Assembly: GCA_950295325.1 (NCBI GenBank)
Contig: OX485803.1
Span: 52,839,554 to 52,903,553, forward strand
Source: Polytrichum commune
Taxonomy: Eukaryota; Streptophyta; Polytrichopsida; Polytrichales; Polytrichaceae
Direction of reading: 5' to 3'
Length of the DNA stretch: 64,000 bases
Below, piece by piece: positions 1 through 11,094 of the stretch (the stretch's first letter is position 1; every line of letters begins with the position of its first letter). The position numbers and the translations under genes were made by a program. The notes under the pieces are model-generated. The model did no database searches and was not told the DNA's origin. It saw only the letters and a program-made list of their open reading frames with translations.

Positions 1-537
1 AAAATTCCCACGCCAGTAAATATATCCCCATACCTACAAATAATTAAAATAAACAATCATCCACTAATACCTTCGCTAATCATACACATGTACATGCCTA
101 CACACTTAGAAGACACATGCCTCATTCCACACCTTAAGAACGAAATCACTAACGAAATCACTATACACCCCAATCACATGTATACATTATGTGGGGACTT
201 TAACCGAGATATCGCACTTAGAGGCAGACAAAATAACAACATTAATACCCCCCCACAAGAAGAAGATTACCAATGGAAAATTTTCACCGCATCACTCAAC
301 CTACAATATATCCCAACTAACACTAGCATCTCCAGACAAGGAGGCTATAATTACACATCAACAAGTCTAATAGATGGATTCTACATTCACTCACCAGACA
401 ACAGTAAATTCATTTCTACCACAAACACAAACATGAATCTAAATTCAGACCATTATCCAGTTGTACTACATATCCCCCATAACACCCTTATAGCCAGATC
501 CCCACCCCCACAAACACGTCACCAACTAGAATACTAA
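1..537 (+). pseudogene. LINE apurinic/apyrimidinic-type endonuclease (EEP) domain, 5'-truncated by window edge
   Basis: Frame 1 is open from base 1 to the stop at 535-537. The translation contains the EEP core motif CGDFN (about 190-204) and the C-terminal NSDHYPVVLHI motif, with the S-D-H catalytic triplet at 445-453, both typical of APE-type LINE endonucleases that nick target DNA to prime reverse transcription. The N-terminal catalytic half lies outside the window. The frame is lost in a C-rich stretch near 500-506; the polypeptide continues in frame 3 (NPIPPENIEKF). The stop at 535 is therefore a consequence of a small indel, not the natural end. Confidence 0.9.
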
Positions 538-2564
538 ACCCAATACCACCAGAAAACATCGAAAAATTCAACATAACATTCTTCAAAGAAAACTCTGCAC
601 AAATAAAAGCCCTTACCACCCTACTCGAAAACCACCAACACCTAAGCCCGGATCAATGGGCGGAAGCCTGTACAACATTCGACCACATTGTATACAAAAT
701 TTCAGAAACAATTGAAGAAACCTGTAAAGCAGACTCACTACCCAACCTTACGAACAGAACAACACAACAAGGCGGGTTTTTGCCACGCAAACTTGCGAGA
801 AAATAGAAAAGACACCTCAACACATATCACCTCATCAGGAAAACCATATACATTGCACAACACGATCCACTCTGGCAAGCACACCCAATTCTAAACGATA
901 TACGAAACCACCAACACACAAACATCCCACACCCACCTGTTACAACGGCACCTCCTACTGAATGGATTGATGCCATAGCAACCATCGCAAAAAATGCAAA
1001 TAAAGAAGCCAGGAAAATCACCACAAAATACACCAAAGACTGCATTCTAAAGGCCGTATCAAAATACCGTCAAATGTATGAAAAAAGCCCCAAACAGATA
1101 AATCGAAAAGTCTTCAAGAACACTGAAACCTCACCCCTGGATTCCATTATTGATAGACAAAATAATATATTAACCAACCCAGATGACATCGCAGCAGAAA
1201 TATACACGCAACAATTCATCAGTAACCGTCCTACAGTTCCCACATGCCAATATCAAAATACACACCCACTACACTGCACATGTGGAATCCGGCAATATCC
1301 ATGGCATGACTTAGACGGATACATCATTGACAAACAAGGAGAACCCTAAACCCCCCTACACACGTATTTTGACCAAGAAACATACGACTTTTGTCTTAAA
1401 CACCTAAGTAATAATAAAGCCCCAGGCCCAGACAAAATACCCAATTCAATTCTAAAAAACATGCCTCCATGCTTCCATAAATTACTCTTCTTATTTTTTA
1501 AACATTGTTATAAACAAAAACAAATCCCTGCATCATGGAAAACCAGTCTAACAGTTTCACTATACAAAAAAGGTAACCCATCACAACTAATAAACCATAG
1601 ACCTATTCCACTAGCTAACACCATATATAAATTCTACACGAGTACATTAACTTCTATCCTATCAGCGTATGGAGAAAAATACCAAATATTACACGATAGT
1701 CAAGAAGGGTTTAGAGCAGAGAGAATCACTTCTAGAAAAATCCAATTATTAATCGCAGCGCTTGAAGACGCAAGACTCACGAACCAAGATATATATATCC
1801 TTTACATTGACTTCAAAAACGCCTTCGGCTCCATTGATCACGCCAAACTTTTAGCCATAATGAAATATCTGGGATATCCCACTGACTCCATAAATCTCAT
1901 AGGAAACATATATTCACAATCCTCAACAATATTCACTGGTGAACACTTCGGTAAAACCTTACCAATCCCCATTCAAAGAGGTACAATACAAGGTGATACC
2001 CTTAGCCCATATCTATTTATCATATTCCTAGAACCCCTCCTCAGATGGCTACAACAAGGGAATAATGGATACACTTTTGGGACATCCAAAATAAAAATCT
2101 CATCAGCAGCATATGCAGATGATCTAGCAGCAATCGCCAATAAACTAGAGACACTACAAACACAACTCAACAAACTAGACAAATTTTGCGAATGGGCAGG
2201 AATAGATCTTGGAATACCCAAGTGCGCAATAACTGGATGTCCAAATAAATCCAAACTTCACCCCACAACCTTCAAAGCCCTAATCCAATCTACCAATATC
2301 AACTACAAAAACCAACCTATACCAGTCTTAAACCAACATGAACCATACACGTATCTAGAAATAAATCTTGCACCATCATTCAAATGGAAAACACAAATAA
2401 ATACCACTACAGCTAAAGTAATAAAACAGTGTCAAGCCCTTGTAACATGTCCAGCTACTATGAAACAAAAAAATAAACATGGCAGATACAGTCATACGTG
2501 CTGGAATAGCATACAGCTTCTACGCAGTGCCATACTCCATACCAGCTATCAAAAAACTCGATAA
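507..2564 (+). pseudogene. LINE linker and reverse transcriptase domain
   Basis: Frame 3 reads through from about 507 with two nonsense codons (TAG 804-806, TAA 1347-1349). RT landmarks in order: KAPGPD (about 1418), a fingers region ending NHRPIPLANTIYK, motif A LYIDFKNAF (1800-1826, Asp at 1809), motif B GTIQGDTLSPYLF (about 1980-2018), and the catalytic YADD box (2112-2123). The thumb begins KQCQALVTCPATMKQK and then breaks: a run of seven A at about 2467-2473 has one base too many, and the thumb resumes in frame 1 as INMADTVIRAGIAYSFYAV. All RT catalytic aspartates are retained, so the lesions look recent relative to the domain itself. The frame-3 tail beyond 2471 is an artefact of the shift. 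Confidence 0.95.
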
Positions 2565-3756
2565 AAAAATCATAGCACTTCACAAAACGATATGCGGAAT
2601 ACCCAAATGCACATCTAACATCGCTACACAACTCCCACACAATCTATTCGGAATCGAAGCATTCTCACTACAAAATGCCTATTTAAGATGCATTGGAGAA
2701 CAACTACAAAAAACCCTCAATGATAAAGGTAGAATTGGGAAAATATATGTTGGTCTACTTCAATTCATACTCGCCAAATATGGGGATTCTAAGGAAATCA
2801 CCCGCATTAAATACCACCACTGTGTTAGATCACCCATCACTAGAACATTATTCTTGCTCAAACGTAAAGCCGGAGTCCACCTAAAAAGTACAATAAACAA
2901 TTTCCTACTAACCCCATCCCCACTTGAAACTGCATGGATGCAGGAAGCACAAATGTTTCATGGCCTAAATTCCAACACCTCATTTAAATTACTACACAAA
3001 CTACTTGTACATAATATAATCACACTAGACCAAATTACCATGCCTAATGGTACCACTCTAATGAACCCGGACGAATTCAAAATCTACCACTCCACTCCTT
3101 CTAAACTTATCAAAAGCGCACTTAACATAGCTAATCAATTATTTTGTCACCCCCCTTGTAATCAATGTCCCCTACCATGCCAACAACACCATCCACCAAG
3201 ATTCCTAAAAAATAAATATATAATAAGACACCACAATATCCTACCACACCCACCAACCGCCCCCGTACACCCCCCTAACCTCCCCATCCCCCCTCTACCC
3301 CCTCCTCCCAATAACATGCTTAAAGACCCCCGACAATTCCCCATACACAAAATAATCGATCATAAACAAAAACAATTCAATGACCATAACGGAATAAAAA
3401 GAACAGTCACGTCGTACCTATGTCAATGGACTACAACAAATAACAACACATATAACAAATGGCGAACTCAAAGGGACCTACACCCCTACTGTGAAACCAA
3501 CACATGTAATCACAACACATACCTACTTATCCATTACTACAAAGAAAGACAACACAAACATTTTTCAAACATAATTAATGTCTACTTCTCCACAGAACAA
3601 CATAGAGACACAAGATACGTCACACCAAACACAATAATTCCACTAGCACATATCTCTATTAATGAATGCAACCCAGAAAACGACATCGAAATAAACTCTG
3701 ATACCATCCAAACACAATTCGATGTCGCTCACATATATGAAGACAATGGCCGACAC

Positions 3757-4416
3757 CTCATTACCATCCCGAAAGCTAGACTAACATGGTTATGGAAACA
3801 ATACCAATTGGCAAAAAACAACACACACGGTCTAGAACTATCTACCCAATCGTTCGAAATTGAAATTGTTTGGTTATACCAAAGGTACAAATACCGTATC
3901 CCAAAAAATGACCCACTCAAACGAGCCCAATATACAATACCTACCCAAATATTAGATCTCCTGATTACAACATTCAATATTAACCACTCATATTTTTCAT
4001 CCCCAGTTACATGTCCCACACAATTCACCCAATTCTACTTACCATTCTCGCGAGACATAATATTTGGATCCCTAGGTAAAGCGTTTGACCATAAATGGCA
4101 AGGAATCGGTTACGCACACCCTCATAATACAACAGACCTAAAACAAGCTATTCATTGGGCGCGCATAGCGGCCCAAAATGATCCATATACAATCACTATA
4201 CTTATATCTCCGGATACTAATTGGTACCAAAACTCCAACCCACACACAGGCCCATTCCCAGACACACACGTCATTGCCCATTTCGCCGCTGATACGATCA
4301 CGTATGAGGAACCCACAATACCCCCCGAGCTCAATATCACAAGAAAAGAACCATCTACCATTCAAATATTTTGTATCCATCACCAAAACAATAACATAGG
4401 CACCTACGAACAAATG
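3757..4416 (+). other. Extra domain between RT and RNase H, faintly methyltransferase-like
   Basis: In frame 1 the segment from ITIPKARLTWLW to NNNIGTYEQM reads as a compact alpha/beta domain of about 220 residues. It contains HSYFSSPVTCPTQFTQFY, then FGSLGKAF, then a long helix and a strand ending ILISPDTNW. The ‘FASP...FGS.G’ order recalls the PCIF1-type adenine methyltransferase fold, but the catalytic NPP(F/Y) position reads YAHPHN here, so activity would not be expected. I recall similar segments in other green-lineage LINE polyproteins but cannot verify this here. Treat the fold call as a weak hypothesis; what is certain is a long, ordered, non-repetitive domain not found in textbook LINEs. 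Confidence 0.4.
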
Positions 4417-4605
4417 AAATTAATAAACGACACAGCAAATAACCTCCAAATACTACAAAGTCACACACAAACTGCACCACCCACCCCTCCAAACATCACC
4501 GTTAACCCTAGTAAAAAATGGGCCAAATCAAACTACCCAAATACAATCCCACACAATAATACCCCTACCCCACAACTTCCAAACTACCAAACTAACTTAC
4601 CGCTA

Positions 4606-5040
4606 AAATTCCACCCCCAATTTAGCTACTACACAGACGGATCCTTTATAAAACCCAAAGAAATTGCCCCTGGGGTATGGAGAAGAGAAAGAGCTGGATA
4701 CGGTATCTATAGTCCCAAAGGCTTAAATATCGCCAAAAGACTCCATGGGCATCAAAACATACTACGTGCAGAAATGATGGCTATACACAAAACACTAAGA
4801 ATCATTAATATAAAATTCCCTAATGAACCCGCATTCATATTCACAGACAGTCTAAACGTATTATACCTACTCAACACATAAATTAAACACCCCACTCTCC
4901 ATAATAGTCACCCCGACCAAACCACACTCAACTCCATGGTAAAAATCCTCCAAGACCGTACACAGCCAATCACACTATACAAAGTCAGAGCACACGTCAA
5001 CATTGACGGTAATGAAAAAGCGGATAAACTAGCAAAAGAC
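4606..5040 (+). other. RNase H domain of the LINE, catalytic residues retained, one nonsense codon
   Basis: Frame 1 shows the four acidic residues of a cellular-type RNase HI: YTDGS (Asp 4636-4638), LRAEMMA (Glu 4771-4773), FTDSL (Asp 4846-4848) and GNEKAD (Asp 5023-5025). The His of the flexible loop is in VRAHVN. A TAA at 4879-4881 splits it between the third and fourth residue. In LINEs the domain removes the RNA template during second-strand synthesis. The fold order fits well, so only the nonsense codon makes it non-functional. Confidence 0.93.
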
Positions 5041-5355
5041 GGGTTAGAATTAGAACACAGAATTGCCATCCACCCATACGAACATGCCCACGCCATCCCG
5101 TACTATTACCAAAAGGACGTCTGGGCCTCGATGGCAGACGTCCCAGACAAAGGCCCAGTAAGATTCTTAGAAAAACAAATTAAAAAATATGATAGGGAAA
5201 CCAATATAGCAATCATGGCCACACAAACCCCCAACACGTGTAAATAGACAGAAAATATAGACATTGACAAAGAACTGTCCAACGAATTCTGGACAAATCC
5301 CTTAATCACAGACAAACAAAAATTCTGCCTTATTAAATTCCGCACAGGAACATAC

Positions 5356-5880
5356 ATGGGTAATGCTAGAAAACAAATGTTCTTCGGTCACCAGAGGTAC
5401 CCCTCTATCACATGCCCTATATGCAATTCAAACGATCCAGACACTTGGCTACATGTTCTACTGAAATGCAACCAACAACATATACACTCACTACGAATTA
5501 AAAGACATAACAAAGCAGTCGGAGAAATTAGGAAGCTTCTAATCTCGTCCGAAAAATCCCGATGTTTTACTCTCATGAATGCCGGTACCTTCAATAATAA
5601 CCCCCAAGAAAATACAGTCCCCAATTGGCTACTCCCCTGCACATGTAACACACAAAGATGTCATTGCAACGCAAGATTTCGACCTGATATACTCTGCGTT
5701 AAAGGATTACCATATCAAAATGACCCTCCCATTGACATTGATCCTAACCTCACCATACAATTTATTGAATTCACATATTGTAACGACAGATTTTCCCCAG
5801 AAACAATAGAAGCAAAAAACAACAAATACAAACCTTTGATTGAGAGTATCGCTTCCAGAGGATGGAAAATCGAACCACTT
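5356..5880 (+). other. C-terminal Cys-Cys-His-Cys knuckle plus PD-(D/E)XK-like (restriction-like) nuclease of the LINE
   Basis: After GTYMGNARK comes CPIC-x9-H-x4-C (Cys 5413 and 5422, His about 5452, Cys 5467), then RIKRHNKAV. Next is RPDIL (5680-5688), a strand containing IEFTY (Glu 5767-5769), and a helix with KNNKYKPL (about 5812-5835), followed by a strand GWKIEPLIVITAGA. This order, zinc knuckle, R-H, PD, D/E, K..KY, matches the restriction-like endonuclease (RLE) of R2-type and Dualen-type LINEs. The PD-to-Glu spacing is longer than in R2, so the exact catalytic set needs a profile comparison. Confidence 0.72.
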
Positions 5881-6087
5881 ATTGTCATCACAGCTGGGGC
5901 CCGAGCTATGGCCCACATCCCATCTATGAAAATACTAGAAGAAAATCTCAAAATACCCCTGGTTACCATCAAAAATACCTTTAAAAACATTAATACCATT
6001 GCAATACAATATGCCATGTCCATCCTCCTCCATAAGAGGAGAATTGAAAACCACCAACCGCCCCCCCAAAACTTAGACCCTCCATAA

Positions 6088-6514
6088 AACCCAAAAAACT
6101 TATATAATATTTAGTATATATTTACAGCTCAGAATGAGGGATTGGTGCCGGTTGGTTGGTACAAATTTCCTGCCTTTTACTCACTTGCAGCACCAAGTCA
6201 CGCGTTACATTTTAGACGATCATACGGACTCGACTGAAATCGAACCCGGAACGTCTTAACTCAAACATCCTCCCACAACCAACCGAGGAATCATGACTTG
6301 GCGTTCACTCTCATAACAAAAACACTAATTATACCTAAAAGGCATGCACCGCCGTGGGTCATGATCGGCCCACGTTATTTGTTTCTCGGTTACTATAGTG
6401 TCCATCCTCGAAAGAGGAGAGTAGTTTTGTCCCAGCTTCCCCATGTCCTGTGGGCATCGGGTTGTTGGCATTACGAACGGACACTCTATTCACGCCGGCC
6501 CCTAAAAGGGACCG
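6088..6514. other. Presumed LINE 3' UTR and flank, no gene seen
   Basis: The stretch after the LINE stop is at first A/T-rich and still G-poor to about 6125, then changes composition, which may mark the element end. There is no poly(A) tract or simple-repeat tail. A short B-box-like string (reverse complement GGGTTCGATTTC near 6237-6248) is present, but no A box or cloverleaf can be drawn, so I do not call a tRNA or SINE. Confidence 0.3.
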
Positions 6515-6894
6515 GAGTTTCTATCTATCTTGTATCTAGTGTCACCAATTCTATTTGTCTTGCTCAATACTAATTGCAAACCGCCCATGTAGTGTCACTG
6601 ACACTAAATGCAAACCCAAAACTATTTGTCATTCCTTGTTTATAAAAATTGCACATCATAGATTCACAATGTTGCAATTACCATTACTTACTAAGTGTTT
6701 GTTTAAATCCAAATTTCAATCATCCATGACACTAATTAATTATAGAAATGTTCGGATGGAAAGTATACCAAGAGCGGATGAACTGAAAGTAAATTGGGAT
6801 GACAATATTTGTAAACTTATTCATAAGAAGTGTCATCAAAGAGTTACCACCATAACATAAAATACCATATGACACTAAATACAAAATAAGTGTA
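6515..6894 (+). mobile_element. MITE family A, copy 1
   Basis: About 380 bp alignable by eye to two other copies (10721-11094 inverted, 23960-24337). Shared landmarks are AGTGTCACCAATTCTA near the left end, ACTAAATGCAAACCCAA, a central CACAATGTTGCAATTACC, and AATACCATATGACACTAAAT near the right end. No coding capacity. The left terminus is poorly preserved, so its start is approximate. Confidence 0.75.
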
Positions 6895-9800
6895 GTGATT
6901 TCTTCCTAAAAACATGTTATTTTTTTAGAGTTCATTTTCGAGATTATGTCTATAGTTCTAATGCCTATTGTGCTTACATTGTAGACCAATGTGTAGTGAC
7001 TTTCAACCGGGAATCAATGCCGTATTCTTTGTACTAGTGGTACTTCCAAAGAGTTTGATCTCTTCAAAGAGCATATTATGTACATATCGACAACCATTGA
7101 CAACTTCAAGATGTACTCCTCTACTAGTACCCGTAACTCCGTGAAGCAATGAATGGGGAGAACCGATTGCTAGTTGCACATGAACCGATTGAGTTTGAGG
7201 AATAACTCGTTGAAGTTCAAGGCTTTAAGAAGATTGACAATCATTTTAGAGGAATCTATAGAATATACGTCAAATTAGTTAAGGAAAACCGAAAGATCAC
7301 AACATGTAACCGGTTGGACTTGGAAACACAAGGACTTTTTTCCGATTATGCCCCAAAATCTCCCGACATTGCCGTGAAGGGACTAACATGTGAATACCCA
7401 ACATTATGATCATGGGTTTCATTGATTGTCGTTCACTACATTTTGGTATCAATTTTGGCCTCGTGCATGTGTCCATATGTACATATTATAAGCTCTCTAT
7501 CCTTATATTATGTACCTTGCTTTTGACATGTAGACTCTAATTCATGGTGTTGATTATACTATTCACATGTTTACAAACCAAGTTCCTTTTTATTTATTTA
7601 TTGTATGTGAAATATTGGGACGAGACCTTGTTTATGTCTTCCATGGACCTACATTGGATGAAGGACTCAAAAAGAAAGATGATTGCGATGTTGTTATCGG
7701 CATGAATTATGGTGTTGCTTCATTTTCGAGTTAGTCTAAGATTATATGTAATCCCAAAATAAGTAACACCAAAATTAGAGGGTCCTCAATGCCTACTGCC
7801 TTCTGTTCAAGGTGAACACCTTGAACGAGCATAGACAAGCCAACCAACACCTATCTCCCCCAAGGCGAAGCCCTAGATTCCATTATGGCTGGCTGGAAAT
7901 ATCTGGTTCACCCAATACCCCCACTATGATTGGGTGGATCATGGGTGGTAGGATGCACCAAAACTCAAATGCTAGAAAGGTCACCCATCTGAGTATTATC
8001 CAACCCTGGGAAATTTAATCTCAAAGTTCCCATGGGATTTGGGTTAAGGCCTTGGGCTTAAGCCACCCTAAGGGACTCATAAAAAAATTGTTGCCGAATT
8101 AGAAGGGTGAAGTTGAGGAGACACTTTCCAATCAATATTGAGTTTTGTCACATTCGACAAGTGTGACCTACTTATATTGTAACTTGGTCCCTACAAGTTA
8201 GGTTTTTGTACAACACGCATGTTTCTTTTCTTTCATTTCTTTCTCTTTATGGTGGGGGTTTCATTGATTTCTAAATGTAATGTTGCTCAATTTCCATGAT
8301 ATGTACTTTTTTTATCCGACATTTTCACTTTATGCTATGTTTTGTTCATTGATGTCTTTGTGGTATGTTCATTCGAGGTTTATTCAAACTATGTTTGTGT
8401 TATGTTAGTATGTTATTTCTCTTCCTTTGATGCAACTTGCAAGCCCCAACATATTTATACATCTATATATTTATTTTGTGTTAACGTTGATAAGGCACAT
8501 AGTGAAGAGGTTGGATCCTCCAACTAGAATTGCAAACAAAGAATAGTCCACCATGATGTTGGGGCATACATGGATGTTGAGGTTGGTTCATTATTTGATG
8601 TATCTAAGGGTTTCGTTTACTTGATAGTGAGAATATTCTAGCCTAGGATTCGATGTGATGATGGGGGTAGATCCCTCTATAGCTTTGTTTTTCTATAGTG
8701 TATGGAGTTCATATGAATATCTTCTTCATTGTCAATATGATGATTATTGTTCTTTACTAGTTGTTCATGTATGAGGAGTGTATCCGGAGTTTGGTGGGTA
8801 TGGGGAGCATGAATGTGAAGGGTCCACCGTGAATGAATCATCTCGGGTATGATTCACCTCGGATGAGGAATGGGAGCAACCGTCACATTTTCATCGTCAA
8901 CAACAACTACCGGGTTGCTCCTCTAGGCTCTCTCCGCGCGGCCTTGAGACAATAATCCACACCTCTTATTCATGTTCTTGTTTGTTCCATGTTTGTTCTT
9001 GCGTGTTTGTGGAGGTCTTAGTTTTCGTGTGTGTTTCTGGAAAGGAAAATCATCATGGGTCTAAGTTCTCTTGTTATTTTCTCCTCTCACTGTTGGTATT
9101 TGTTGAATGGATGATCTAGGGTTAGCATCCCTTGATTGTTCTTGCATGTTTAACTCATGTTACCTTACATATATGCCTGAAGATGAAGCATTACCAACAT
9201 TTTGATTTGTATTGTTATCTAATTCTTCTGCAAATGGCCTTGGTATATGGATAATTTAGAGTTAGTGTTTCTTAGTTGTTCTTATGCATTTCTCTTAGGT
9301 TTAGCTTGCATTTGTACTTCAAAAGAAATGGCAAAGTCTTGATTTATATTGCACTTTCATTTTACACAACTATTATTGGTGAATGGTTGACCTAAACTTA
9401 ATTAACATACTTTAGTGCAATTAAATTTTATTTATTATATGGATGGGACTTTGAACTCTTGTGGAGTTTGTTAAAACCATGAAAAAATTAGTACACGTCA
9501 GTTGGGTGTATGGATTGCACTTTTGTTTAGTGGGATCATGATACTGGCCATTTTATCACACATACTTGTAACTTCCGCGGCGATCCTTTTTTTAGTTACT
9601 TTTCCTTACAAAACTTAGACCGACTTGTTTCATATGTGAAGTGCATTGTGTTGCAATTGAGCGGGGTCTTCATACGACCGGAGTTTGATCCCCCACAATG
9701 CCAGAGTGATTGACATGTATGAAAGAAATTGATTCATATACCAACTTATAGGGTAGTTGAATGCTCTACAAACGTGTTCATTTTTGCAAATACCCCTCCT

Positions 9801-10720
9801 TTAAAAAAAATCTAGAAGTAAGCTATTGTCTAAATGTAAAGAGGAATGAAAAAACTATATGATCCAAGTTAGGTGGCACTTCTTATTGACCTAGGGCTGG
9901 CACTTAGTGTAGATTTTAAATTTTCATGTAGATGTAACTATTTTTTATCCCATATAATTTCCTATTCAAAATATATCTCAATTTACTGTGTGTGGTCAAA
10001 AGGGTCAAGAAAATTCACACTAACATACCGAAATTATTGTGGTATGTCAAAACTATATAGGGCCACAATCGAACCACAATGTAGCTGTGAGCGATGTAGA
10101 TGACACGAGTCCCGATCCAATCTAGTGGCCAAATTATTTTGTGGAGTTGGAACTTGTGTCCACAATAAGACCACATACCTTCCACCTTATGTGTGAACGC
10201 ATTTAATTTGTTTTTGTAGAACCGTGGTTGAGGGTGCACTAAACCACAACCACTCAACTATGGTAAGTAAGTACACCAAATTCTCACCCCTTATCCAAAA
10301 TTGATCTCTATAGATTCTTGCCTAAGGTCAAGTTTTTGGACACACCTATATATTCAAACACCTCGGAAACTCATAGTTTACTTATACGGTGTCCAAAAAC
10401 TACATACTAAAATGGTTTGGAATCCTCTTTCAATCACCGACTAAAAGACCGTAGTATCATCTAATGATGCTTTTTTTAGGGTGAACAATTAGAGGTGTAG
10501 TTGAAATCCCGTCATGTGACTTCACTTAAATTACGAGCAATGTCATGCTTCCAGAGCCTTCTTATCTTTGAGCCATCGATCAAGCGTGTAAGTTACGGTA
10601 ACTCGCTTTTGGGACGAATATTCATTCCCCAATCCCTAGGCTGGAGCTTTGTGGGTCCCGAAACTCATGAGAATCGGGTCACTTCCGATTCGGGCACATT
10701 TGAGGTTCATGTCCGCATCT
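6895..10720. other. Repeat-derived intergenic DNA between two inverted MITEs
   Basis: No host gene is recognisable on either strand; all open frames are short and unlike known domains. The only assignable part is a copy of dispersed repeat B near 7150-7370. The region is flanked by family A MITEs in opposite orientation, which raises the possibility that the whole 6.5-11.1 kb block moved as one unit. However, both flanking copies keep their own two ends, so independent insertions are simpler. Confidence 0.5.
7150..7370 (+). repeat. Dispersed repeat B, copy 1
   Basis: Aligns by eye to 45764-45985 on the same strand (shared GGGGAGAACC, TTGAGTTTGAGGAA, CATGTAACCGGTTGGACTTG, GATTATGCCC). Inverted, shorter matches are at 43705-43850 and 58530-58725 (TTTCCAAGTCCAACC, CATAGATTCTTCTAAAATGA). 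No coding potential; type of element unknown. Confidence 0.7.
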
Positions 10721-11094
10721 ACACTAAATATTGTATTTAGTGGTGTCATGTGGTATTTTTATTTCATTGTGGTAACTTTCTTCTTAAGTCACTTCTTATG
10801 AATAAGTTTCACATTACTATCATAAATTTGGATGAAATCCATACCAATCATCAAAACAACAGTTTGGTGTATGTTGCATCCTGATATTCTTGTAATGAAA
10901 TTTGGATTTAAAAAATCACTTTGTAGGTGATAGTAATTACAACATTGTGAATCTATAATGCCCACTTTTGTTTACAAGGAGTGACAAATAATGTTGGGTA
11001 TGCATTTAGTGTTGGTGACAGTAACTACACGGGCGGTTTATAATTGGTATTAAGTGAGACATATAGAATTGGTGACACTAAATGCAAAATGTTG
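10721..11094 (-). mobile_element. MITE family A, copy 2 (inverted)
   Basis: Reverse complement of copy 1. Begins TACACTAAATATTGTATTTA and ends GAATTGGTGACACTAAATGC. It keeps the internal landmarks of the family, including the ACAACATTGTGAATC core and the ACTTATTCATAAG-type stretch. Non-coding. Confidence 0.78.

Larger units (their letters stand above)
1..6087 (+). mobile_element. Degenerate LINE (non-LTR retrotransposon) with two endonuclease-type domains, 5' end outside window
   Basis: One long coding region is readable across the element, in frame 1 (1-504), frame 3 (about 507-2471) and frame 1 again (2473-6087). It is broken by two frameshifts and by in-frame stops at 804-806, 1347-1349, 4879-4881 and 5245-5247. 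Order of parts: apurinic-type endonuclease, reverse transcriptase, unknown methyltransferase-like region, RNase H, Cys/His knuckle and a PD-(D/E)XK-like nuclease. Having an N-terminal APE-type and a C-terminal restriction-like endonuclease in one polypeptide is the hallmark of the Dualen/RandI group first described in Chlamydomonas; assignment to that group is my inference. The sense strand is strikingly poor in G and rich in A and C, unlike the rest of the window. No poly(A) tail is visible after the stop. The copy is dead as it stands. Confidence 0.95.
2464..6087 (+). pseudogene. LINE C-terminal half: RT thumb, methyltransferase-like region, RNase H, zinc knuckle and RLE-like nuclease
   Basis: Frame 1 is open from 2464 and readable to the final TAA at 6085-6087, interrupted only by TAA 4879-4881 and TAG 5245-5247. 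Reading through them gives coherent conserved sequence (for example TLYKVRAHVNIDGNEKAD straight after the first). A very proline-rich linker (about 3170-3310) separates the RT thumb from the next folded region. The stop codons fall at positions where neighbouring sequence shows no conserved residue, and there is no sign of a different genetic code. The spacing between RT and RNase H is much longer than in I-type LINEs because an extra domain sits between them. Confidence 0.92.

Noticed and set aside
804..806. In-frame TAG/TAA codons in the LINE as evidence for a reassigned genetic code
   Set aside because: Stops are few, mixed TAA and TAG, accompanied by frameshifts, and the intact GMPP and WDR18-like genes use TAA/TGA-type stops normally.
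6233..6250. B-box-like string suggesting a tRNA or tRNA-derived SINE after the LINE
   Set aside because: No matching A box, anticodon arm or acceptor stem could be drawn on either strand.
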